From NCBI GenBank assembly GCA_048265185.1, contig JBLXBZ010000010.1, positions 1 to 64,000 of the forward strand: DNA of 64,000 bases, written 5' to 3'. The position numbers were made by a program, and so were the translations under genes. This document shows positions 42,434-50,175 of this stretch, in pieces. Position 1 is the first letter of the stretch. Each line of letters starts with the position of its first letter. This stretch comes from JBLXBZ01 sp048265185. Lineage in GTDB: Bacteria > Pseudomonadota > Alphaproteobacteria > Rhizobiales > Stappiaceae. The notes below the pieces were generated by a model. The model saw nothing but the letters and a program-made list of their open reading frames with translations. It did no database searches and had not been told where the DNA came from.

Positions 42434-45400
42434 ATGAGTGCCGTGCCAAAAATTGTCCGACGTAGTCCCATTTTTTTTCCGCCTATAATTAATCGGCTCG
42501 GATTGTGGCTAGTGTCAGCACTTCTCGTCATCACCGTGTCGGTGGTGTCCATCGCTGTTTTTAGCGTCGACAAGCTTTATTCCGATCAGAGGTTGCGCGG
42601 CGCTGAGCGACTGTCGGAAGGCGCCGCCATTATCTCCAATCGCATCGATCCGGTGGTCTCAGACTTGCGTTTCATCGCGCGCAGCAACTCCATGATGCAT
42701 GCTGCTAGCTCGAAAAGCACATTTACTATCAATAGATTAGAGGCAGATTGGCTCAACCTTGCTGAAGTGAAAGGCGCTTACGACCAAATTCGCTGGATTG
42801 ACGAAAACGGCATGGAGCGTGTCAGGGTCAATTTTAGAAATGGAGAAGCGGAGATTGTCGCGCAGGATCAACTGCAAAGCAAAGTTGACCGTTATTACTT
42901 CCAGAAGACAATTACGTTGCAGCAGGGTGAAATCTATGTTTCGCCGCTTGATCTCAATGTGGAAAATGGGGTCATCGAAGAGCCGGCCGTCCCGGTAATT
43001 CGCATTTCTACGCCTGTTTATAACCGCTCTGGCGCGAGCCGGGGCATCGTTGTCGTCAATTATCTTGCTGGACCATTGCTTGAGCAATTGCGCGCCATTG
43101 ATCCGGGTAATCTTTGGCTTTTGAATGACTTGGGATACTGGTTTTTAAGCCGCGCTCCGGACGCTGAATGGGGGTTTATGTATGGCGATCAAAGCGCGCG
43201 ACTAGCTGTCACCGCGCCGGACATCTGGGACGCGGTCACCAAGAGTGAAGCGGGGGAGCTGCGCAATGAAGATGGTTTCTGGCTGTACCGCTGGCTTAAA
43301 CCCTTCTCTCTATCTTCCGAACTATATGGTTTGGACGTTAATGGCGCTGATGTCGTGTCACCTCAGTCGGAAAAAATGGCTGATTATCGTTGGCTTTTGG
43401 TTATGCAAACGCCGAATGACGTTTTGGCGGCGAAAATACGCGAAGTCTGGTTGATCGCTTTCTCGAGTCTCGCGCTTTCATTCGCCGTCATTCTTGTTAG
43501 TGGTTGGCGCATTGCGCGTGCGAACTGGCGGGAAAAAGAAGCTCTCGACAATTTGAAAATCAGCCATGCGTTGCTGGAGGAGAAATCCGAACAGCTGACG
43601 GCGGAAGTGCTGCGCCGCAGCAAGGCGGAGATCAAACTTCGCGGCGCAGTTGAGCTCTACAAGGCTGTGTTGAGAAATTCGGTCGATAGCTTTTTGCTCC
43701 TAGACCGTAATGGCGAGATCAGGGAAGCCAATGATGCGTTTTGCCAATTGGTGGGGTGCAGCATGGAACAGGTGCTGGGGCGTAATATCAAGGAATTTGG
43801 CTTTGATGAAATCAGCCAGGATCTATCGGGGATGTTCGCCAGCATTGATATTGACCGGCGCGATAGGATTGAAGCCGGGGTGCGCATCAAGGGCGGAGAA
43901 GAACTCATCATTGAGATGAACCTTGTTTATCTTTATCAGACAGACAATGTCTTTGCTTTCATGCGCAATGTGACGGAACACAAAATCCATATGGGCGAGC
44001 TGGAGCGTTCCGCTTATTATGATGTTCTGACTGGCCTCCCGAACCGCTCCTTGTTGACCGAGCGGATGGCGCAGGCAATATCGTCAACCTCAGGCGAAAG
44101 TGGGCTGGTCGCCATTCTGTTTATCGATCTGGACGGGTTCAAGCAGGTCAATGACGTGCATGGCCACGCCGTTGGTGATGAGGTTCTGATCACGCTGGCC
44201 AAAAGGTTTTTGCGCTGCGTGCGTCCGGTGGATACAGTGGGGCGTTTGGGGGGAGATGAATTTGTCGTCCTTTTGGCGAGTGTCCAGAATGAAGATGCCT
44301 GTCTCGCCATTGTGGAAGAGCTTTTAGCACAGGCGGCGAAGCCGGTGTCTTCCGGCGGCGGCGAGCACAGCGTCACCGCAAGCATCGGCGTGGCCTATTT
44401 CCGGCCCGGTGACGTGGCCGATCCTGACCTTTTGCTCAGGCGCGCCGATCATGCCATGTATTCCGCCAAAAGCAGGGGGCGGAACTGCTATTATCTGGCG
44501 GAAGATGCTTTTGATGATGACCGGGATGCGGCGCAGCAACGGATCAAGGATTTGCGCCATGCGCTTGAAAACGACGAGTTCGAGCTTCATTATCAGCCTA
44601 AGGTGAACGCCGTCACGGGGCAAACCGTTGGCGCAGAGGCGCTTATCCGCTGGCGCCATCCTGAAAAGGGCTTGCTTTATCCCGCCGCCTTTTTGCCGAT
44701 GATCGAAGGCCATCCGATTTATTTTGAAATCGCGTCATGGGTCATGCGTTCCGCCATTAGTCAAATTTCTGAGTGGAACAAGCGCGGCAAGACTGTTTGT
44801 GTTAGTATTAATGTATCCGTCAATGAACTCATGGATCCAGACTTCGCCGATAGACTTCGCTGCGCTCTGGGGGATTTTCCAGAGGTGCGACCGGAGCAAA
44901 TGGAGCTTGAGGTGATTGAAACCAACGAGCTTGGCAGTAATGATCTGGCTAAGATCAATATCGCCGCTTGCAAGGCCATTGGCGTTTCGATCTCCATTGA
45001 TGATTTCGGAACGGGATATTCTTCACTGTCGCAGCTTAGAAATCTTTCGATCGACACGATCAAGATTGATCGTAATTTTGTTGTAAACGCCACCGAAGCC
45101 CCAGATGATCTGGCGATTCTGATCGCGATTAACTCGCTTGCTCGCGCCTTGGACAATGAAGCGGTGGCTGAAGGCGTGGAAACGGAAGAGCAGGGGAGGT
45201 TGCTGTTGCTTCTGGGCTGCCGTGTGATGCAAGGCTATTTCTTCGCTCGCCCGATGCCGGCGGCGGATTTTTTCAATTGGCCCGGCTTTCAAAAGCGCCC
45301 GGAAAGTTGGGAGGGGGTAAAACGCATCAGATCTCATAATCACGCCTTTTTAACAGCCATTGTTTTTCACAAAGCGTGGCGTGCGCGCCTTCTGGCTATG

Positions 45401-45715
45401 TTGAACGGCGCTGTGAGCGCCTCCAGCGACCCAGTTGATTGGCGCGCCTGCCAGTTTGGTCGCTGGTTGGCGTCTGAAGATTATGCCCGTTTTGCGCAAT
45501 TGCCGGAAATGAAGGAGATCGTTAAATTACACGATGATCTCCATGAAGTGGCTGACAAGGCGTGCGAAGCTCATAAGTTAGGAGAATTGGGGGAAGTTGA
45601 GCTTCAGAAAGAACGTCTTGGCGAGCTTAGCTCAGCTCTGGAGACGCTGGGCTATACTGTATTGCGTAATGCTGATGACATGAACCTGCCCGGAGAAAGT
45701 GGAGGGATTTTCTGA
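42434..45715 (+). CDS. Membrane-bound PAS-GGDEF-EAL protein with C-terminal CZB domain
   Basis: A 1093-residue inner-membrane c-di-GMP enzyme. In order: helix 1 (about 22-45); a periplasmic sensor region (46-335, Cache-like); helix 2 (about 338-361); coiled coil; PAS (about 410-515); GGDEF (motif RLGGDEF near 605, with the RxxD inhibitory site as RPVD five residues earlier); EAL (GAEALIRW near 735, DDFGTGYSSL and VAEGVET intact); and a C-terminal zinc-binding CZB domain (about 970-1085) with H...CQFGRW...H..LH residues. Both cyclase and phosphodiesterase sites look intact; zinc or redox sensing through CZB is inferred. ATG at 42434 follows a GTG at 42431. Confidence 0.9.
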   Translation: MSAVPKIVRRSPIFFPPIINRLGLWLVSALLVITVSVVSIAVFSVDKLYSDQRLRGAERLSEGAAIISNRIDPVVSDLRFIARSNSMMHAASSKSTFTINRLEADWLNLAEVKGAYDQIRWIDENGMERVRVNFRNGEAEIVAQDQLQSKVDRYYFQKTITLQQGEIYVSPLDLNVENGVIEEPAVPVIRISTPVYNRSGASRGIVVVNYLAGPLLEQLRAIDPGNLWLLNDLGYWFLSRAPDAEWGFMYGDQSARLAVTAPDIWDAVTKSEAGELRNEDGFWLYRWLKPFSLSSELYGLDVNGADVVSPQSEKMADYRWLLVMQTPNDVLAAKIREVWLIAFSSLALSFAVILVSGWRIARANWREKEALDNLKISHALLEEKSEQLTAEVLRRSKAEIKLRGAVELYKAVLRNSVDSFLLLDRNGEIREANDAFCQLVGCSMEQVLGRNIKEFGFDEISQDLSGMFASIDIDRRDRIEAGVRIKGGEELIIEMNLVYLYQTDNVFAFMRNVTEHKIHMGELERSAYYDVLTGLPNRSLLTERMAQAISSTSGESGLVAILFIDLDGFKQVNDVHGHAVGDEVLITLAKRFLRCVRPVDTVGRLGGDEFVVLLASVQNEDACLAIVEELLAQAAKPVSSGGGEHSVTASIGVAYFRPGDVADPDLLLRRADHAMYSAKSRGRNCYYLAEDAFDDDRDAAQQRIKDLRHALENDEFELHYQPKVNAVTGQTVGAEALIRWRHPEKGLLYPAAFLPMIEGHPIYFEIASWVMRSAISQISEWNKRGKTVCVSINVSVNELMDPDFADRLRCALGDFPEVRPEQMELEVIETNELGSNDLAKINIAACKAIGVSISIDDFGTGYSSLSQLRNLSIDTIKIDRNFVVNATEAPDDLAILIAINSLARALDNEAVAEGVETEEQGRLLLLLGCRVMQGYFFARPMPAADFFNWPGFQKRPESWEGVKRIRSHNHAFLTAIVFHKAWRARLLAMLNGAVSASSDPVDWRACQFGRWLASEDYARFAQLPEMKEIVKLHDDLHEVADKACEAHKLGELGEVELQKERLGELSSALETLGYTVLRNADDMNLPGESGGIF

Positions 45716-45742
45716 TAGCGCTGAACGTGACGGTATGCCTCT

Positions 45743-45966
45743 ATGAACAAACGCGCGAGGCGGGCATTCACTGAAGAGTTTAAGCAGGAAGCCGTTGGCT
45801 GACAGAAACCAGCGGGCGCGATCGCCTAGATTGCCGTTGATTTGGAACTTGGGCTTTCGACGTTGACCCGCTGGAAGCGGCGATGTCGGGAACTCGACCT
45901 GCTGGCGGTCATCACGAGGATACGTTCAAGGAACTCCCACGGCTTCGCAAGGAGAATGAGCAACAA
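45743..45966 (+). pseudogene. IS3-family orfA transposase fragment
   Basis: Reads MNKRARRAFTEEFKQEAVG, then an in-frame TGA, a TAG further on and a frameshift, ending with EDTFKELPRLRKENEQ in a shifted frame. This is the helix-turn-helix OrfA of an IS3 element. Two stops and one shift make it non-functional. Confidence 0.7.
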
Positions 45967-46031
45967 ACCCAGCCTGACGCTCTTTCACTATCCCAATGAT
46001 CTGCTCTTCGCTGAAACGGTTTCTCTTCATC
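45967..46031 (-). pseudogene. Second IS3-family orfA, 5' end only
   Basis: From ATG at 46031 the minus strand reads MKRNRFSEEQIIGIVKERQA, the characteristic N-terminus of an IS3-type OrfA, and is cut off after about 22 residues where it meets the opposing fragment. The left end of the element, including its terminal repeat, probably extends to about 46,090. Confidence 0.65.
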
Positions 46032-46401
46032 GTCTGTCTCCTCAGTTGGAGAACTGGCTAACTCAAAACGTCGGACTTTTCAGGGGAGCAGGTCACGGCT
46101 CATAAGTTCCCCGCAAACGAGATTTTGAAAACGCGACTTCAACCCGCCCAGCCAAGAGCCTGCTAAGACGTCGAGCCTTGATAGAGGGAATCGGCCCGAG
46201 TAAAATTCGGATGGGTGTTTTGCCATAAATGCTTTCAAGATCACAGGAAATCCGGATCTGGAAGCGAAAGCCACTGGGGGCGCCACATTGACGAGTTTCC
46301 GGATGCGAATGTGAGTGCAAACCCGCCCGAAAAGATCTGGTATCCAATAAAATAATCTATGGAAATGGGAAGTGGCAGACAGAGAGCCCGCCATAACGTT
46401 T

Positions 46402-46487
46402 TGCGATCTATCGCAACCCATCGTAAAATCCTTATATATCATGGATATTTATAAAACTTCCATCGCGATATATTGCAACACGTCGCA
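46402..46487. repeat. Imperfect 24-bp direct repeats before the integrase
   Basis: TGCGATCTATCGCAACCC-type sequence at 46402-46425 recurs at 46464-46487 with 18 of 24 bases kept; the first copy also contains the perfect inverted pair TGCGAT/ATCGCA. The position just upstream of an integrase suggests recombination-site or promoter elements. Confidence 0.4.
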
Positions 46488-46504
46488 GCTAAGCGCATTA
46501 TCTT

Positions 46505-46525
46505 TGGTGGGTAAGTTGGCGGGTA
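46505..46525 (+). repeat. 21-bp island-end repeat, left copy
   Basis: Itself a tandem pair (TTGGTGGGTAAG then TTGGCGGGTAAA), this sequence recurs at 58086-58106 with 20 of 21 bases identical and in the same orientation. It lies 17 bases before the integrase start. It is probably an integrase arm-type site or attachment repeat marking the left end of the island. Confidence 0.7.
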
Positions 46526-46541
46526 AAATAGTTAGGTTCCC

Positions 46542-47834
46542 ATGCCAAAAATTGCAAAAGAGCTTTCTGCGCTTGAAGTGAAGAATTTGCGTCATCCCGG
46601 CGTAGGACGCAATGTCTGTTTTCCGGTGGGAGGAGTAGCAGGTCTGTATTTACAGATAACGCCCAGCGCGGGGCGTTCTTGGCTGTTGCGCACAACCATT
46701 GCCAACAAGCGGCGCGAAATTGGTCTCGGTGGTTATCCTGATATAACTCTAAGCCAAGCCCGTGAGCGCGCACGCGAGACGAAGGCGCAAGTGCTTGCTG
46801 GGATCGATCCTGTCGCCCAGCGCAAGGCCTTCAAAGCGGCGCTTGTGGCCGATCAACGACGCGGAATGCTCTTTAGCGAAGCGGTGGATCATTATCTGGC
46901 CGCTAAGCTCGACGCCTTCAAAAATGATAAACACCGAGCGCAATGGCGAAGCACGCTGGAAACTTACGCCACGCCAGAGCTGGGTAAGATGCTCGTGCAG
47001 GATATCAACGTGCAAGACGTGCTGCGCGTTCTCGAACCGATCTGGCACAGCAAAACTGAAACCGCATCACGCCTGCGCGGGCGCATTGAGTCAGTCCTAT
47101 CGTGGGCCACGGTTGCTGGCCATCGGTGAGGGGATAATCCGGCGCGCTGGGCGGGCAATCTCAAAGAGCTCCTGCCCGCGCCCGCCAAGCTCAAGGGCGA
47201 CGCGAACCAACCCGCCTTGCAGATTGACGATGCGCCGCTTTGGTTAGAGGATTTACGCAAGCGTGGGGGCTTTAGCAATAGAGCTCTGGAATTTGCAGCG
47301 TTGACCGCATCCCGCTCGCAAGAAGTGCGCGGCGCACGTTGGGATGAGATTGATCTGGATAATGCGTTGTGGACCATCCCAAGCAGCCGCATGAAGATGA
47401 ACCGCGAACATCGTGTGCCGCTATCAGGCGATGTAATGACGCTATTGCGTGCATTGCCACGGCTAGAAGGTAGCTCTCTGGTGTTTCCGGCGGCTCGAGG
47501 TGGGCAATTGTCAGACATGGCCCTCAGCGCCGCCATGAAGCGCCTGCACGCCGCCAAGAAAGCCCAAGATGGGGCGGGATATATAGATCGCATAAGCAAA
47601 CGCCCGGCAGTGCCGCATGGCCTGCGATCAACCTTTCGCGATTGGATCGCAGAACGAACGCACTTTCCCGGCGATATGGCGGAGGTTGCCTTGGCGCATA
47701 AAGTCGGGAATGCTGTTGAAGCGGCCTATCGGCGTGGCGACATGGTGGAAAAACGGCGTTTGATGATGAACTCTTGGGCGGATTACCTGACTGGCAAAAC
47801 GCAGGCTGGGGCTAATGTGGTGAGAATCGGATGA
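46542..47834 (+). pseudogene. Tyrosine integrase (DUF4102/P4-type) interrupted by an in-frame TGA
   Basis: A 430-codon integrase frame broken by one TGA at 47127-47129 (after VAGHR, before GDNPARW). The N-terminal arm-binding domain shows GLYLQITPSAGRSWLLR and REIGLGGYPDITLSQAR; the catalytic part has the arginine in TASRSQEVRGARW, HGLRSTFRDW, LAHKVGNAVEAAY with the H and Y residues. All catalytic residues lie downstream of the stop. No frameshift is present, so a single substitution explains it. The element is probably immobile unless the stop is read through. A 4-base overlap joins it to the next gene. Confidence 0.85.
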
Positions 47835-48634
47835 GGTATGGCGAAGGGGATTTTTCCAACTCATGGATGGAGGAATGGCGATGGTGCGATACTCTTTCGG
47901 TGGTTGAAGCGGCTATGTTGGCGGTTAATTTAAACCCTTCTGAACTTGAGCCTTCAACGGTTGACCGTTTATGGGAGGGGCGTTTTCATTTCATCGGCAC
48001 AGAACACAGCCTAATAAAAAATCACATGCGGGCACCAAGATTTGTTCCTGTTTTTCGCGCCATTACAAGAGCGGTGACCGCGATGGAACTGGAGTGCGAG
48101 GCTGTGCATCTCGCAAGACAATTGCCGATAAACACGGCCTTGAGCAGAGAGCTTGAAGAGTTCCCAATAGACGACGAGGGAGTGATTTCATATGATTTGT
48201 TGCTCGCTTCTAACGCTTTGGTTTCGGCAAATTTCGAGATACCCGAAGATAGCAATTCACGAAATTATTTTTTCAGACTGGAGCCTGATTGGGAGCGCAC
48301 GACAGTCAAAATCGATAAGCTCCGAAGTTGGATAGAGGCAAAAGGCCTTCGGCCAAGGTTTTTCTTTCCAGAACCTTCTTCAGACACCGACGCCTTCAAA
48401 GATCAAACCCATGACCATTTTTCCGCTGAGTTAACTTTGGCGGTTAAGGCTTGGGAGGCGCTGGCTTCAACGCAAAAGTTCCCCAGAGGCGTTAAAGAAG
48501 CCGTTTCCGCATGGATAGACGCCAACCCAAATGCGTGGCGTGGAGAAGGCGAACTGTCCAACAACGCCAAAGATCGAATTATCACGCTCGTGAATTGGAA
48601 AAAAAGCGGTGGCGCGCCCTCAACCGGAGGATAA
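47831..48634 (+). CDS. Hypothetical protein of the integrated element
   Basis: A 267-residue soluble protein with a Trp-rich start (SWMEEWRWCDTLSVVEAAML) and a C-terminal KAWEALASTQKFPRGVKEAV segment. I recognise no domain; similar proteins lie next to DUF4102 integrases in other islands as I recall. Its ATG overlaps the integrase stop by 4 bases, so the two were translated together. It may be an accessory or regulatory protein of the element. Confidence 0.65.
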   Translation: MRYGEGDFSNSWMEEWRWCDTLSVVEAAMLAVNLNPSELEPSTVDRLWEGRFHFIGTEHSLIKNHMRAPRFVPVFRAITRAVTAMELECEAVHLARQLPINTALSRELEEFPIDDEGVISYDLLLASNALVSANFEIPEDSNSRNYFFRLEPDWERTTVKIDKLRSWIEAKGLRPRFFFPEPSSDTDAFKDQTHDHFSAELTLAVKAWEALASTQKFPRGVKEAVSAWIDANPNAWRGEGELSNNAKDRIITLVNWKKSGGAPSTGG

Positions 48635-48856
48635 CCATCCCCCTTTGCTCTTGAAACCTACCCCCTGATTAACCCATTGAACCTAAAGATATCTATAGTT
48701 GAAATGAGACTTTCATTTAATCCCGCGCGTATGAACGGGAGGCTAATCATATGCGCAAAATAGGGTTAGTTATTTGAACCGAGCCCGCTATTTCATGCGG
48801 CATTGAACGCCTCATATTCCAATCATTCGCAACGCCAACTGATTGGAGCAAACAGC

Positions 48857-49033
48857 ATGGCGCAAACTTATCTTTCCGATCTTCAACTCGCCGCCCGCTA
48901 TGGCGTTCACCGATCGACGCCCTGGCGCTGGGCCAAGGTGGATCCGACCTTTCCCAAGCCTGTGACGTTATCGCGGGGGTGTACCCGTTGGAGTTTGTCC
49001 GAACTGGAACTCTGGGAAGAAGCGCGGCGTTAG
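48857..49033 (+). CDS. AlpA/excisionase-like DNA-binding protein
   Basis: A 58-residue MerR-like winged helix-turn-helix: YLSDLQLAARYGVHRSTPWR, then PTFPKPVTLSRGCTRW with the wing, ends in ELELWEEARR. This is the AlpA pattern; such proteins activate integrase expression or direct excision of islands. ATG at 48857 gives the standard start although the frame is open 18 codons upstream. It stands alone, 223 bases after the hypothetical gene. Confidence 0.85.
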   Translation: MAQTYLSDLQLAARYGVHRSTPWRWAKVDPTFPKPVTLSRGCTRWSLSELELWEEARR

Positions 49034-49134
49034 ACCGCGCCTTTGAAACGAGGCCGCGGCTAATATCGTAAGTAGTGGAACATCACGATATTAGCCCCAC
49101 CTCTTTCCTTGCAATTAATAAAGGAGCCATGGAT

Positions 49135-49350
49135 ATGGCTAAACATGGCTCGGGCCATGCCCGTTATTCTATTGTCAAATTGAACGCCGTTCATGCCGAA
49201 ACTTGGGATAGAAAGCGTGGTCGTTGCGCGACTGTTTGCAACATCCACATAGGGCGTGAAGATTGCGCAGTTATCACCAATTTCAGCATGCCGGCCCGCT
49301 ATGTCCTGCGACGCACAATTGCGCAGGCTTCGAAATGGGGGGTGGTGTAA
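49135..49350 (+). CDS. Small hypothetical protein
   Basis: A 71-residue protein (MAKHGSGHARYSIVKLNAVH, later CNIHIGREDCAVITNF). No family recognised. AAGGAG at 49121-49126 sits eight bases before ATG 49135, preferred over the ATG at 49129. Its TAA shares a base with the next ATG (TAATG), so it is coupled to the following gene. Confidence 0.6.
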   Translation: MAKHGSGHARYSIVKLNAVHAETWDRKRGRCATVCNIHIGREDCAVITNFSMPARYVLRRTIAQASKWGVV

Positions 49351-49793
49351 TGGCCCCAAAAAAATTCAAACGCGGAGGCGGTAAATTCGTGCAGCTTCCA
49401 CATGCGCTGATTGGCGAGTGGGAGCGCCTGAGGGTAAGCACCGGCGCGCGAGCCCTGCATATCGCATTAATCCATCGGTTTAATGGCCATAACAATGGAC
49501 GCGTTTACCTGCCCAGCCGTGAAGCCGCCAAGGCGCTGGGCGTGTCGCGCAATACCGTGAGTGTTTATATTCATGAGCTTATAACCTGCGGCTTCATCGT
49601 CCAGACAAAGGGCGCGGCGCTAGGTGTGGAGGGCAAAGGACGCGCCGCCGAATGGCGCTTGACGCATTTACCCTGTGATGGAAAGTCGCCCACTGCGGAA
49701 TATCGAAAAACAGAAACCCGGAGCAAAAACCGTGCATCCCCTGCACGGAAACCATGCCAAGGGCAGAAAAAGAACGAAAATTCCTTGGCTTAA
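49350..49793 (+). CDS. Winged-helix DNA-binding protein of the element
   Basis: A 147-residue basic protein. SGEKEA-type chemistry is absent, but LPSREAAKALGVSRNTVSVYIHEL is a clear helix-turn-helix following TGARALHIALIHRFNG. The C-terminus (from about 125) is low-complexity, rich in K, R, S and N. It resembles small helix-turn-helix proteins encoded on integrative elements, with a replication or regulatory role. Repeats of AACCGTGCCAA begin within its 3' end. Confidence 0.65.
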   Translation: MAPKKFKRGGGKFVQLPHALIGEWERLRVSTGARALHIALIHRFNGHNNGRVYLPSREAAKALGVSRNTVSVYIHELITCGFIVQTKGAALGVEGKGRAAEWRLTHLPCDGKSPTAEYRKTETRSKNRASPARKPCQGQKKNENSLA

Positions 49794-49840
49794 AAACCGT
49801 GCCAAAGCGCGCCCGGTTCCCTGCTCTAAAACCGTGCCAA
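49728..49840 (+). repeat. Four AACCRTGC direct repeats
   Basis: AACC(G/A)TGC occurs at 49728, 49750, 49795 and 49830; the last three extend to CAA. Spacings are 22, 45 and 35 bases. They straddle the stop of the winged-helix gene and could be binding sites for its product. Confidence 0.4.
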
Positions 49841-50175
49841 TCTTACATCTAGCCATAGGCATAAGAGTTTTCTTTCTACGCATACGAGCTATTTCACAGT
49901 GGAGAAATACGCGGACCGAGCTTGTTCTGCTTCAATCCCGGAACAAAATCGGCTTGAGTGAAAAAGATCAATGCTGGTTACTCGATTAATGTGCGCGAAC
50001 TTCTTCTTATGATGCTCCTGATAATTTTAGGACCAATACGCGCGCGAGCGACCAATTCCGCAATGCGCATCGAAGAAAAATTCTACTGTGTGGAGTAGAG
50101 TTTTCAAGATGCATCACTTGGTGGATAAGGCTACATTGGCAAAAAATACCGAATAAGCTGGAAGGTTGCACGAAC
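49794..50175. other. Intergenic region before the methyltransferase operon
   Basis: These 382 bases contain the last two AACCGTGC repeats and probably the promoter of the defence operon. A 104-residue frame from 49675 overlaps the previous gene and looks non-coding. I see no other gene. Confidence 0.5.

Larger units (their letters stand above)
45716..46541. other. IS-wreckage zone left of the integrated island
   Basis: Contains two abutting IS3 orfA pieces on opposite strands (45,743-45,966 and 45,967-46,031), about 350 bases that I cannot assign, then repeated GCGAT/GCAAC motifs and the tandem GGTGGGTA-type repeat just before the integrase. Confidence 0.6.

Noticed and set aside
46080..46442. 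120-codon minus-strand frame left of the integrase
   Set aside because: No recognisable domain, lies in IS wreckage and its upstream end runs into repeated non-coding motifs.
49728..49840. CRISPR-like repeat array
   Set aside because: Repeats are only 8-11 bases with irregular spacing and no cas genes are present.
49675..49989. 104-codon frame overlapping the winged-helix gene
   Set aside because: Mostly overlaps a better-supported gene, has no family match and covers the direct repeats.
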